Virus record (IMG/VR): IMGVR_UViG_3300010412_000042 | Location: 1 to 35,823 of that record | DNA length: 35,823 bases | Source: a virus | Strand: one strand, 5' to 3' | In this document: positions 10,651 through 19,268 of the stretch, piece by piece | How positions within the stretch are numbered: the first letter of the stretch is position 1 | Layout: every line of letters starts with the position of its first letter | The notes under the pieces: generated by a model | The model's database searches: none | Told to the model about the DNA's origin: nothing | The model's input: the letters and a program-made list of their open reading frames with translations, nothing else | Program-made: the position numbers and the translations under genes

Positions 10651-11906
10651 TGAGTCTTAAGGATTTATTCCTAGGTTCTAAGACTTCAGCACCTATAGAA
10701 CGTTCGTGGGATAACTACGAAAAGCTAAACCCCGCGCAGCCAAATATTGCAGAAGATTACGGCAGTGAAATCTCTTCAACGAAATATGGAGTAGCTTTCA
10801 ATACCGCGTATACTGTTATAGAGGTTGTTCGACGAGGCGTAGACTTGGTAGTTCATGCAGCAGCGGAAATAGATGTAGATGTTAAGGAAAAGATACCAAA
10901 TGTAGGTTTTTCAGCTATAAAGCAGAACCGAGTTAATTTGTTACTTAATCATCGTCCAAATGACTTTCAGGATGTTTCGGCGTTTAGACGTAACATTTAT
11001 ATGGATTTAATTATTGAAGGAAATGCTTTTATTTATTTTGATGGCAGAGATTTATATCATCTACCATCAGTAAATGTAACTATTATGCCAGACCCTAAAA
11101 CATTTGTTAAAGGGTATAAGTATACTAGTGGTGGAAAAGAAGTATTTTATAAACCGGACGAGGTTATACACATTAGAGACAATTCTATAAATTCTATTTA
11201 TAGAGGCGACTCTAGACTACGTTCAGCGCAGAATAGCATAAACACTATCTATTCTATGCTACAATTTCAAAAGAACTTCTTTGACAATGGCGCAGTTCCA
11301 GGTCTGGTGTTGAAAACAAAAGATATACTGGGTCAGAAAGTCAAAGATAGAATTATTCGAACCTGGATTCAACGATATAGTCCTACTACTGGCGGCCGCA
11401 GACCAATGATTTTGGATGGCGGTCTAGAAGTGGACAAACTAGCTACTACTAATTTTAAAGAATTAGATTTTAGCGTAAGTATTGTGGATCATGAAGATAG
11501 AATATTAAAAGCTATAGGGGTTCCTCCAGTATTATTAAACTCAGGAAACAATGCTAATATAACACCAAATTTAAAGCTATTTTATCTAACCACCGTAGTT
11601 CCATTGATGAATGTATTTATCTTTGGAGTAGAACGTTTCTTCGGTTATGATATTGATGCTAATGTTAGTAGTGTGGCTGCATTACGTCCAGAGTTAAAAG
11701 AAATTTCCGAGTATTACACTTCATTAGTTAATAATGGACTAATGACGGGTATGGAAGCTCGTGCAGAGCTACGATTAGAAGTAATCGAGGATCCTTTACT
11801 AGAAAGAATACGTATACCAGCAAACGTTGCGGGCTCCGCAACTGGTGTAGCTGGTCAGGAAGGAGGAAGGCCAGAGGGAACGGGGACACAAAATGGCAAA
11901 GTATAA
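10650..11906 (+). CDS. Portal protein (HK97 type)
   Basis: This 418-aa protein fits the HK97-type portal family, which forms the dodecameric ring through which DNA enters and leaves. Recognisable parts are the FNTAYTVIEVVRRGVDLV helix, DLIIEGNAFIYF, the DEVIHIRD strand, RLRSAQNSINTIYSMLQFQK and the FFDNGAVPGLVLKT region followed by DFSVSIVDHEDRILKAIGVP. The C-terminus (about 395-418) is a Gly-rich flexible tail. It starts in a TAATG overlap with the HNH gene, with AAGGGG upstream, and its end overlaps the next gene by 14 bp. Confidence 0.94.
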   Translation: MSLKDLFLGSKTSAPIERSWDNYEKLNPAQPNIAEDYGSEISSTKYGVAFNTAYTVIEVVRRGVDLVVHAAAEIDVDVKEKIPNVGFSAIKQNRVNLLLNHRPNDFQDVSAFRRNIYMDLIIEGNAFIYFDGRDLYHLPSVNVTIMPDPKTFVKGYKYTSGGKEVFYKPDEVIHIRDNSINSIYRGDSRLRSAQNSINTIYSMLQFQKNFFDNGAVPGLVLKTKDILGQKVKDRIIRTWIQRYSPTTGGRRPMILDGGLEVDKLATTNFKELDFSVSIVDHEDRILKAIGVPPVLLNSGNNANITPNLKLFYLTTVVPLMNVFIFGVERFFGYDIDANVSSVAALRPELKEISEYYTSLVNNGLMTGMEARAELRLEVIEDPLLERIRIPANVAGSATGVAGQEGGRPEGTGTQNGKV

Positions 11907-12132
11907 TGAAGAAGAAATGCTTGTTGAATTGAAAAAGTTTTTCGATCAGCAAGGGGGAGTACTCTCCCAAACAGAATACACTAACGTACAGTCGAGAGCA
12001 CCTTACAAATTAAGAGAGATTCGTAAGGTATTCAAATATTATAGCAGAATGTTAGCTAAACTGCCAGTAGATGTAGTTCAACCTAAAGCTCCGCCTCCAA
12101 CTGAATCACAGGAGACAGATTCGGATGAATAA
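11893..12132 (+). CDS. Hypothetical head-region protein, 79 aa
   Basis: This 79-aa protein has a helical, basic first half (KYNEEEMLVELKKFFDQQGG, then REIRKVFKYYSRMLAK) and a proline- and acid-rich tail (QPKAPPPTESQETDSDE). It overlaps the portal gene by 14 bp and the protease-capsid gene by 8 bp, so translational coupling is likely. Small genes in this place can encode head accessory or scaffold-related factors, but the family is not recognised. Confidence 0.75.
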   Translation: MAKYNEEEMLVELKKFFDQQGGVLSQTEYTNVQSRAPYKLREIRKVFKYYSRMLAKLPVDVVQPKAPPPTESQETDSDE

Positions 12133-14206
12133 ACTATTACAAATACCTGCCGAGTTTGTGGAAAAGCAGTTAGCCGAAGATGATGGTAGTATTACTATTA
12201 AAGGGTACGCCAATACGGTCAATAAAGACCGAGTAGGCGATGTAATACAGCGAGATGCCTGGACTAAGGGTGGCTTAGCTGATTACTTAAAGAATCCTAT
12301 TGTTTTAGCTTTTCACGATCATAGACAACCAATAGGTAAAACTATCGGTTATACTATAGATGAACTTGGCTTACAAATCACAGCAAAGATTTCTAAATCT
12401 GCTGGACCTATCGTTAATTTAATTAATGAAGGAATACTTAAAGCTTTCTCCGTAGGTGTCAGAGTAAAAGACGCGGACTATGATTCTGACTCTGATACAT
12501 TTATAATTAAGGATGTAGAATTACACGAAGTATCTGTAGTTGCTGTACCTGCTAATCAGGACAGTCTATTTTCAGTTTCTAAGTGTTTTGAAGCTCCCGA
12601 AAGCTACGAAGAATTCAAAAAGGAATTTATTAAAAAATCTGAAGAAAAGCCAGAAGAAGGCAGCTCTGAAGGAACGACAGATACTAGTGTGATTCCTGCG
12701 ACTAGTATGAACAATTCAATTAAAACAGATGGCCAACCCGAAGAAGGGGAAGCTAAAAATAAATCTGAGGAGCTCATACTAGAAATTGCTAAAGAGCTCG
12801 ATATTTTAAAAACTACCGTTAGGGGTAAAGAGGAAAACTCAATGGAAAATAATGATATTCAGAAACTTATTGCTGACGAGCTAGCTAAGGCCCGTGCCCA
12901 AGAAGCGGCTGAAAAAGCAGCAAAAGAAGCAGAAGAAGCACGTAAGCGTGAAATTATCGAGCTAGGCATGTCCGGGGCTCAAAAACTTGTAGCTGATCTA
13001 GAAAAGAAACTACAAGAGAAAGACAGCCAGTTTGCAGATACTATTGCTAAACTACAAAATGAAATCGTATCTAAGAGCGAAGAAATCTCTAAGATTGTTA
13101 CTTCTCGCTCAGACACCAAAATGGTTTTTGGCGATCGCGAAGGACGTAGTGCAGTAGCTGCTAAAGATGCAGATAACGCTATTCTTCTATCTAAGATTTT
13201 AAAGCGCCCAGTAGAAGATACATTCTATGGTAAGCAGCTACTTGAAAAAGCTGTGAACGATAGCTCATCTACTCGCGTATCTAGCGCTGATTGGGAACAA
13301 GAACTAGCTAATCGCCTAGAAGAAGAAATTCAACTACAACTACGTGTTGCTTCACTTTTCCGTGAAGTACCACTAAATGCGCGTCAGCAAATCGTTAGCA
13401 TCAACCCAGATATGGGATATGCTGGATGGGTAACTTCAGCTGAGACTCATGGTCCTGGCGACGGAACTCAGCCTGCAGCAGATCACCGTACTGATGCAAG
13501 TACCGATCCAGAAGTTGGTAAGACCCTAGCAGAAGTAATCTTAACTGCTCCAAAAATGGCAGCTAAGACTTACATGACTGACGAAACCGAAGAAGATGCA
13601 ATTATTCCACTTCTTCCACTAATTCGTGAAGGTCTAGTACGTGCACACGCTCGTAAAGTAGAAAATGCTCTAATTTTCGATGATGGTGTTACTGCTGGTC
13701 AAACTTTTATTACTGGCCTAATTAAGCGTGCTACTACTTTGAGCACCGCTATTCAAGGCCCAATTGCTGCAAGTGATGCAATTGATCATACCCACGTACT
13801 TGCTGCACGTCGTGCAATGGGTAAGTATGGTATTGATAACAGCGATCTTATCGCTATCGTATCTGTAGATACCTGGTACGATTTACTAGAAGATCCTGAT
13901 TTCGCTAATATGAACGAAGTTGGAGCACAAGCTCAAAAACTAACTGGTCAAGTTGGTAACATGTACGGTGTACCTTTCATCGTATCTCCAGAAATGGCTG
14001 CAAAAGCTAATGGAGCTGTTGGCTTGATTCTTGTGAATTCTCGCAACTTCCTACTACCACGCCGCCGTGGACTAACTCTACAATCTGATTATGATGTAGA
14101 GAAGCAACGCCGCGTTCTAGTAGCTACTCAACGTCTTGGTTTCAGCCACATTATTTCTGCTGCAAAAGCAGTTGCAACTGTTCGCTACGACGACGACGGA
14201 GCATAA
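12125..14206 (+). CDS. Prohead protease fused to major capsid protein
   Basis: This 693-aa protein joins two usually separate HK97-type genes. Residues 1-165 are a U35-type prohead protease: KGYANTVNKDRVGDVI, the FHDHR strand (H64 or H66), FSVGV (S109) and ELHEVSVVAVPAN. Residues 165-240 are a charged linker. Residues 240-340 are a coiled coil, the scaffold-like delta domain. From about 345 it is an HK97-fold major capsid protein (REVPLNARQQIVSINPD; RRAMGKYGIDNSDLIAIVS; NSRNFLLPRRRGLTLQSDYD). The protease must cut itself from the capsid part. An internal ATG at 12842 (residue 240), with GAGG upstream, could give capsid precursor alone. Codon choice is smoother in the capsid half, as expected for high expression. 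Confidence 0.93.
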   Translation: MNKLLQIPAEFVEKQLAEDDGSITIKGYANTVNKDRVGDVIQRDAWTKGGLADYLKNPIVLAFHDHRQPIGKTIGYTIDELGLQITAKISKSAGPIVNLINEGILKAFSVGVRVKDADYDSDSDTFIIKDVELHEVSVVAVPANQDSLFSVSKCFEAPESYEEFKKEFIKKSEEKPEEGSSEGTTDTSVIPATSMNNSIKTDGQPEEGEAKNKSEELILEIAKELDILKTTVRGKEENSMENNDIQKLIADELAKARAQEAAEKAAKEAEEARKREIIELGMSGAQKLVADLEKKLQEKDSQFADTIAKLQNEIVSKSEEISKIVTSRSDTKMVFGDREGRSAVAAKDADNAILLSKILKRPVEDTFYGKQLLEKAVNDSSSTRVSSADWEQELANRLEEEIQLQLRVASLFREVPLNARQQIVSINPDMGYAGWVTSAETHGPGDGTQPAADHRTDASTDPEVGKTLAEVILTAPKMAAKTYMTDETEEDAIIPLLPLIREGLVRAHARKVENALIFDDGVTAGQTFITGLIKRATTLSTAIQGPIAASDAIDHTHVLAARRAMGKYGIDNSDLIAIVSVDTWYDLLEDPDFANMNEVGAQAQKLTGQVGNMYGVPFIVSPEMAAKANGAVGLILVNSRNFLLPRRRGLTLQSDYDVEKQRRVLVATQRLGFSHIISAAKAVATVRYDDDGA

Positions 14207-14222
14207 GTTATTATACAAGTTT

Positions 14223-14244
14223 GGAAGGGAGTTTTCTCCCTTCC
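14223..14244 (+). terminator. Hairpin after the capsid gene
   Basis: GGAAGGGAG-TTTT-CTCCCTTCC is a perfect 9-bp stem soon after the capsid stop. No run of T follows directly, so it may be a weak terminator or an mRNA-end stabiliser rather than a full stop. Confidence 0.6.
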
Positions 14245-14291
14245 AGGCTTACTTTATATTTTAGCGGCTTTGAAATATAAACTAAGCCTGG
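14243..14291 (+). promoter_or_regulatory. 19-bp hairpin at the connector ribosome site
   Basis: CCAGGCTTACTTTATATTT (14243-14261) pairs with its complement at 14273-14291, 18 of 19 positions matching, with an 11-base loop. The base of the stem touches the ribosome site GGAG of the next gene and shares two bases with the preceding hairpin. It could lower translation of the connector relative to capsid. Confidence 0.6.
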
Positions 14292-14301
14292 AGACAATTA
14301 C

Positions 14302-14862
14302 ATGGGATTTATAACGTTAGAAGAGTATAAGAACTACGCGGAGATTACTTCAACTAATGAAGATAGAAAGCTGATAAATTTAATAGAAAATTCCACGGAC
14401 TTTATAAAGGTTTATTGCGGCTTAGATTTTACGCAAAATACTTATACGGAAGAATTAGACCTAGAAGGTAGATATGTATTTTTATCTCAGTTGCCGGTAG
14501 TTTCGGTAACTTCAGTTAAATACTATGATGATACGGGAACATTGTCAGACGCAGTAGATGCAGCAGAATACAGGGTATTTAAAGAAGAGGGTATGTTGTC
14601 TGTAAGTTATGACTTATATGCTTTAATTTACTACTCTAAATACACTGAAAAACAGGTACAAGTTGTATATCAAGCAGGGTATTCAACAATACCTAATAGT
14701 ATAAAACAAGCTACTATGGATTTGGTAAAATATTATCAAAAATCAGAGTATCTGCCAGTAATGTCTGCTAATGTTAGAACTATAGATTACGATGTGATGC
14801 ATTCTGTGAGCCTACCGCCACATATTAGAAGAATGTTATCGATTTATAGGAAGATAGAATGA
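14302..14862 (+). CDS. Head-tail connector protein (gp6-like)
   Basis: This 186-aa protein begins MGFITLEEYKNYAEI and then has a helix with LINLIENSTDFIKVYCGLDF, beta strands (YVFLSQLPVVSVTSVKYYD) and a VQVVYQAGYSTIPNSIKQAT segment followed by a helix. This is the pattern of the gp6-like head-tail adaptors of HK97-type phages that bind beneath the portal. Its place directly after the capsid gene agrees. It ends with an ATGA overlap with the next gene. It starts behind the hairpin whose stem touches its ribosome site. Confidence 0.85.
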   Translation: MGFITLEEYKNYAEITSTNEDRKLINLIENSTDFIKVYCGLDFTQNTYTEELDLEGRYVFLSQLPVVSVTSVKYYDDTGTLSDAVDAAEYRVFKEEGMLSVSYDLYALIYYSKYTEKQVQVVYQAGYSTIPNSIKQATMDLVKYYQKSEYLPVMSANVRTIDYDVMHSVSLPPHIRRMLSIYRKIE

Positions 14863-16724
14863 GTAGTTCAGCTTTAAGAGGACTAGCTGGTAGAATAGAT
14901 GCAGCTATAACTCCTATTATAAACAGAACTTCTAAGCAAAGTAGGGGGTTTCTAAATTTTAATCCTACTTTTTACTCTTTATCTGATGATGCTATTAGAA
15001 CAGGTATATTATTAGACGACCCTAATCTTGCACAAATTATAGAAAATTATAACGCATTAAATAGAAATAATGCAGAGATAACGGAAGAAATTATTAAATT
15101 TTATAATGCACAGAGGAATACTGACACTAGGTATATAACTGATACTCTAGTTAAGATAGTGGCTCATATTTATAGAGTACAAGTTGCAAAAGGTGCTGAT
15201 TTTACAATATCTGAAGCTAAATTAAATATAGCTTTAAATGCTGTTAATGAAGAAATTGCTAGGGATACCAATGATATACCTGAATCACGTAATTTTGCTT
15301 CAGATGAACCAAGTGCAGAATATCTAGCTGCCATCAATGCTAATAAACCAGAAAGAGAGAAGGCCAGAGCACTAGAGTCTAAATATAAAATATCTGAAAG
15401 AGCTAAAAGTGCAGAATTAACAAAAAATAAGATCACTTTACAGATATTAGAAAAAATTGGATATGCTGGAAAAACTTCAGGATCAGTTTTACTTAATATA
15501 TCAGATGCAGGCCCTGAAGAAAGTATTGGAGTATTAATTCTTTCTTTATCTGCATACGGTAGAGAAGATGCAAATGGGTTCAAGCGCTTAAGAGGCATAG
15601 TGGGTAAAGCTGCAAAAGAGGTAGATCAATTTTTCCAGCAAATAGAACGAGCCAAACAAGTTAAAGGAAGTTTAGAGGCAGATGTTATAAAAGTATTAAC
15701 TACTTCTAATAAACTACAGAAATTTACTCCGGAAGAAATAAGTTCTTTGGGTGATATTAGAAGTAGAGATTTGGCAGATATACGTACTATTGTAACTAGT
15801 GTTAACGTAGGCCACGTAGCTGATTCCGTAAACTATGTTAAAGGTTTAGCACAAGCAGCTAAAGAAATAGAAAATATAGCTGCAAGTGTAAATGATGCAA
15901 GCGTAGCAGATGAAACTTCAAAGATTGTATCTACATTAAATGGATTTATTACAGAGTATACCACATTACATAAAGCATTCTCAGACACCATTTATCGAGT
16001 AGATGTAAATTCTTCCAAAGTAGTAAATACTAATAATTTACGATTTGGTGGCGCTCTACAAGTTATTGTAACTATGGGGCAAAATGCTGTATTTAATCAA
16101 ACAATATTTGGATCTGGACTAGAAGATCAAATATATAAAGCAGCCGATGCTTATTTAAAAGATATAGGAAATATTTCCGGATCTAGCACTTTTTTAACCT
16201 TATTAGCTGATAGTATAATAGCTAAATTGAAAGGAAAACAATTTGTTTATAGTCACATAAGTAAAGCAAGAGGCAGAGAACGAAAAGCAAAAGATGGTAA
16301 AAAAGTCACTAATTATATATCAGTGGCTAATAGAAAAATAAAGCCGTCTTCTAAGAAAGTTATATCTAGGGTAATGCCTCCTGAGGAAGTAAGACAAAGA
16401 CGAGAATCGCACCTAAATTTAATTGCTTTAATAGAAAGTATAAATCTAGATTTATATGAAGCAATGAAAAGAAATATGGTGTCTCCTAACTTAGTATTTA
16501 GAACAGGTAGGTTAGCTAGATCGGCAAAAGTTTTAACTGCAACAAGACTAAAGGATGGAAGTATAACTTTTAGATATACTTATGCTCTTGATCCTTATAG
16601 TACTTTTGAACCTGGCGGAGCACAAGGATCCATGCAAAGAGATCCTAGAAAATTAGTAGCTAAGTCTATTAGAGATGTTGCTGCGAAAAAAGTAGCAGAA
16701 AGGTTTAGGAGTATAAAAGCATGA
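14859..16724 (+). CDS. Large neck/virion-region protein, 621 aa
   Basis: This 621-aa protein occupies the place where HK97-type phages normally encode a short head-tail joining (gp10-like) protein. Only the last roughly 100 residues recall such proteins (NLVFRTGRLARSAKVLTATR; TFRYTYALDPYSTFEPGGAQ; SIRDVAAKKVAERF). The preceding 500 residues are mainly helical, with acidic and alanine-rich stretches, and are not recognised. A basic patch with SHISKARGRERKAKDGKKV lies at about 468-490. It may be a joining protein with a long extension, or an internal virion protein. ATGA overlaps at both ends tie it to the connector and tail terminator genes. Confidence 0.72.
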   Translation: MSSSALRGLAGRIDAAITPIINRTSKQSRGFLNFNPTFYSLSDDAIRTGILLDDPNLAQIIENYNALNRNNAEITEEIIKFYNAQRNTDTRYITDTLVKIVAHIYRVQVAKGADFTISEAKLNIALNAVNEEIARDTNDIPESRNFASDEPSAEYLAAINANKPEREKARALESKYKISERAKSAELTKNKITLQILEKIGYAGKTSGSVLLNISDAGPEESIGVLILSLSAYGREDANGFKRLRGIVGKAAKEVDQFFQQIERAKQVKGSLEADVIKVLTTSNKLQKFTPEEISSLGDIRSRDLADIRTIVTSVNVGHVADSVNYVKGLAQAAKEIENIAASVNDASVADETSKIVSTLNGFITEYTTLHKAFSDTIYRVDVNSSKVVNTNNLRFGGALQVIVTMGQNAVFNQTIFGSGLEDQIYKAADAYLKDIGNISGSSTFLTLLADSIIAKLKGKQFVYSHISKARGRERKAKDGKKVTNYISVANRKIKPSSKKVISRVMPPEEVRQRRESHLNLIALIESINLDLYEAMKRNMVSPNLVFRTGRLARSAKVLTATRLKDGSITFRYTYALDPYSTFEPGGAQGSMQRDPRKLVAKSIRDVAAKKVAERFRSIKA

Positions 16725-17161
16725 GTGCACGCTCTCAAATACAAAAAGCTCTTATTGAAAAACTAAAAGAGATAAATGGAAACCCTCCTTACAATTGTAA
16801 TATATATCAAAATGTAGAGGGTAGACTTAAATTTTGGGATGAAGTAAATGACTTCCCATATATTTGTATAGTCCCTGGTTCAGAGACTAGAGAATATTTA
16901 CCTGGCGCGTTTAAGTGGGGGCGCGTTTCTTATACCATAAGAATATATGTAAATTCAGAAGACCCACAAGAAGATTTAGAAGTCGTTATGGCAGACGTTG
17001 AAACGGCCATTGACTCAAATATTACTCTTGCATATGATGTGCTAAATTCAGCAATCAGCACGCAAGATATAAGAATTCTTTCTATTTCCACGGATGAGGG
17101 CGCCCTTGCGCCGTATGGAGTAGGAGAGATAATTATAGAAGTTTTATATCAAAAACCCTAA
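16721..17161 (+). CDS. Probable tail terminator protein
   Basis: This 146-aa protein begins MSARSQIQKALIEKLKEING and has FPYICIVPGSETREYLPG, VSYTIRIYVNSEDPQEDLEV and GEIIIEVLYQK. A short N-terminal helix, beta strands with a central IRIYV, and a terminal strand fit the lambda gpU-like tail terminators that cap the tail tube and bind the head. Its position between joining protein and tube protein agrees. It overlaps the upstream gene by ATGA and is followed by the tube gene after 14 bases. Confidence 0.75.
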   Translation: MSARSQIQKALIEKLKEINGNPPYNCNIYQNVEGRLKFWDEVNDFPYICIVPGSETREYLPGAFKWGRVSYTIRIYVNSEDPQEDLEVVMADVETAIDSNITLAYDVLNSAISTQDIRILSISTDEGALAPYGVGEIIIEVLYQKP

Positions 17162-17175
17162 AGTGAGGATAAACA

Positions 17176-18333
17176 ATGGCACGTAATTTGCTAAGAAATG
17201 CCAGACTGTTCGTCTCAACCGTTGGAGGAGCTTCTCCTACTCTAGATAAAGGCGACACCTGGGAAATTTTAATTCAAGATGATCTTTCATTCACTCAGGC
17301 AACTGAAACACAAGAGATCGCGGTAGCGGAAACTGGAGCTACTCCAGTACGCGGTCAAGCTGTATTCAATACAGCACTTAATCCCGTAGAATGGTCATTC
17401 TCTACATATATTAGACCTTATATTATTGCAGCTGGAGGCACCAACGCCAGCGAGCATCGTTGTGTAGAAGCCATTTTATGGCATGGTCTAGTATCTCCAA
17501 ATACCCCAAATTTTGCAGCGGCGGGTAATGCGGAATGTAGAGCAACCAGTACAACTAGCTTCGATATTAATTTCTCTGCTAGTAATGTACACGTATTAAA
17601 GACTTTATACCTTTATATCAAGTTAGATGACACAACTTGGTATAGAATTAATAATGCACAGGTTAATCAGGCAGAAATTGATCTAGGTATCGATGGAATC
17701 GGTATGATTACTTGGTCTGGTAATGGTACTACCTTGGAGAAACTAAGTTCTGCTCCAACACTATCTGGTACTTTAATCCAGTTATCAGGAGCAACTCCTT
17801 CGGAGACAGCAACTGAGGCAGATTATGTAGTAACTAAACTATCTACTCTGACTTTCCAAGATAATGATGGTACTCCTGCTTCGCCTTATGTTATACCATT
17901 TACAGGCGGTACATTAACTATTAATAACAATGTTACTTATTTGACTCCTAATACTCTAAGTATTGTGGATACTCCAATCGGATCATTCACAGGAACTCGT
18001 CAAATTAGCGGCAACATAAGTTGTTATTTAAATTCTAATGTTGCTACAGGTTCCGGTGGTCTATTAACAGATATGTTAGCTGATTTCTCTAAAGTTAAAA
18101 ACAGCTATGACATTACTCTTTCAATAGGTAATCCTACTTCTACCGCTCCTCGCGTAGAGTTCACCTTACCTACAGCACAGCTGTCGATTCCTTCTATAGA
18201 ATCTGCTGATGTTATCGGTTTAACTATCGATTTCTTCGGACAAGGTTCTACAAGTCCTATCGATGATACGGACGAAATGTCTGTTAAGTATGTAGCTGCT
18301 ACAGTTACTACTGATACTGATAATACAGTCTAA
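17176..18333 (+). CDS. Major tail tube protein
   Basis: This 385-aa protein, beta-rich with many T, S, G and N residues, is the likely tube subunit. It begins MARNLLRNARLFVSTV; the segment DLSFTQATETQEIAVAETG followed by EWSFSTYIRPY is typical of long-tailed phage tube proteins. It is longer than lambda gpV (246 aa), and the C-terminal part (about 190-385) with TLTINNNVTYLTPNTLS and FTGTRQISGNISCYL may be an additional outer domain. The ribosome site GAGGA lies eight bases upstream, and a terminator-like hairpin follows the gene, as often seen after strongly expressed tube genes. Confidence 0.87.
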   Translation: MARNLLRNARLFVSTVGGASPTLDKGDTWEILIQDDLSFTQATETQEIAVAETGATPVRGQAVFNTALNPVEWSFSTYIRPYIIAAGGTNASEHRCVEAILWHGLVSPNTPNFAAAGNAECRATSTTSFDINFSASNVHVLKTLYLYIKLDDTTWYRINNAQVNQAEIDLGIDGIGMITWSGNGTTLEKLSSAPTLSGTLIQLSGATPSETATEADYVVTKLSTLTFQDNDGTPASPYVIPFTGGTLTINNNVTYLTPNTLSIVDTPIGSFTGTRQISGNISCYLNSNVATGSGGLLTDMLADFSKVKNSYDITLSIGNPTSTAPRVEFTLPTAQLSIPSIESADVIGLTIDFFGQGSTSPIDDTDEMSVKYVAATVTTDTDNTV

Positions 18334-18340
18334 TTTAAAA

Positions 18341-18363
18341 AGCGGGCACGCAATGTGCCCGCT
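18341..18363 (+). terminator. Terminator-like hairpin after tail tube gene
   Basis: AGCGGGCAC-GCAAT-GTGCCCGCT is a perfect 9-bp stem, followed by ATCTTCTCTC, which is only moderately T-rich. It probably trims transcription into the less-needed tail assembly genes. Confidence 0.7.
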
Positions 18364-18379
18364 ATCTTCTCTCAAAAAT

Positions 18380-18417
18380 TCCCCCTCGTAGAATAAACAC
18401 CCCTAAAGTAAGGGGGA
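18380..18417 (+). other. Second inverted repeat before tail chaperone genes
   Basis: TCCCCCT (18380-18386) can pair with AGGGGGA (18411-18417); alternatively the inner CCCCT pairs with AGGGG. The gap 18334-18439 holds this and the terminator-like hairpin, no gene and no clear promoter. Confidence 0.4.
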
Positions 18418-18439
18418 TAAGCTTCAGATTAATATAAAT

Positions 18440-18859
18440 ATGAGCGCTATTGACCTAAAAAGTTTAATTTTAGAAAAGAAAACTGTATCTATAGACTTTC
18501 CAGGAATGGACGGTTTTATTATAGATTTATGTTATCTAGGACCAGAGGCTTTGAAAAAGCTACGTGATCGTTGTATGGTCACAAAAATTGATAAAAAAAC
18601 TCGTTCTCCCTACCAAGAAATTGATGAAGAAAAATTCGGTAAAGAATTTTCGACTGCTGTAATTAAAGGGTGGAAAGGGTTTAAATTTAAGTATGTTAAT
18701 GAATTGATGTTAGTAAATATGGATGATTTAGATCCAGAAGATGATATTGCATATTCTCCAGAAAATGCCCATGCTTTATTTACTACATCAGATAATTTTG
18801 CGAGGTGGTTGAATGATGTAGTATTCGATCTATCCAACTTTCGCGCAAGAACAGATTGA
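18440..18859 (+). CDS. Tail assembly chaperone, first frame (gpG-like)
   Basis: This 139-aa protein precedes the tape measure gene, as does lambda gpG, and is probably the short tail assembly chaperone. It starts MSAIDLKSLILEKKTVSIDF and ends FARWLNDVVFDLSNFRARTD. The ATG has no clear ribosome site, only an AT-rich leader. The following frame, shifted by +1, is open from 18822 and continues as the second chaperone part, so a fraction of ribosomes probably shift near the end to make a longer fusion. Similar G/G-T pairs exist in most long-tailed phages. Confidence 0.82.
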   Translation: MSAIDLKSLILEKKTVSIDFPGMDGFIIDLCYLGPEALKKLRDRCMVTKIDKKTRSPYQEIDEEKFGKEFSTAVIKGWKGFKFKYVNELMLVNMDDLDPEDDIAYSPENAHALFTTSDNFARWLNDVVFDLSNFRARTD

Positions 18860-19265
18860 ATATTTATATACTAAGTTAGATTTATTCTTGCAGCATATGG
18901 AATTAAATATTTCTATAGATGATTTTTATAGAGACGTACTCCCTGGATTAGAAGCTATAGGACAGGCCCCTCCCGAAGAGAAGTGGCCTCCTAGATATGA
19001 GGACTTACCTTATGAAGCACAGGAAGCACTTAGAATTTTTTATATACTACCTAATAGAGTTTCGGGCTCTGCAGGTTTTGTAGGAAAAGACTTATCCGCT
19101 ATAGAAAGTATATTTAATATTTATGAAGTACCGTTTGAGTCTAGAAGAGAAGTTTTTTCTATAATAACTCATTTAATTAATAAAACTGTAGAGTCTGCAA
19201 GTAAAAAATTAGAGGCAGAAAGGAAAAGAGCCTCTGCAAAATCTACACAAAATATCAGGAAGTGA
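18822..19265 (+). CDS. Tail assembly chaperone, frameshifted part (gpT-like)
   Basis: This frame is open from 18822 to 19265 and overlaps the end of the first chaperone frame. Read from 18837 it gives TFAQEQIEYLYTKLDLFLQH, sensible coding sequence upstream of any good start. A TTG at 18888 or ATG at 18897 could start a separate protein, but neither has a ribosome site. So it is more likely made as a +1 (or -2) frameshift product; TTT-C at 18839-18842 lets phenylalanyl-tRNA slip from UUU to UUC. The fused protein would bind the tape measure. It ends three bases before the tape measure ATG. Confidence 0.75.
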   Translation, partial: YSIYPTFAQEQIEYLYTKLDLFLQHMELNISIDDFYRDVLPGLEAIGQAPPEEKWPPRYEDLPYEAQEALRIFYILPNRVSGSAGFVGKDLSAIESIFNIYEVPFESRREVFSIITHLINKTVESASKKLEAERKRASAKSTQNIRK

Positions 19266-19268
19266 TAT

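Noticed and set aside
18888-18899. Independent start (TTG 18888 or ATG 18897) for the second chaperone frame
   Set aside because: No ribosome site and sensible coding continues upstream; a frameshift is the better explanation, though not proven.
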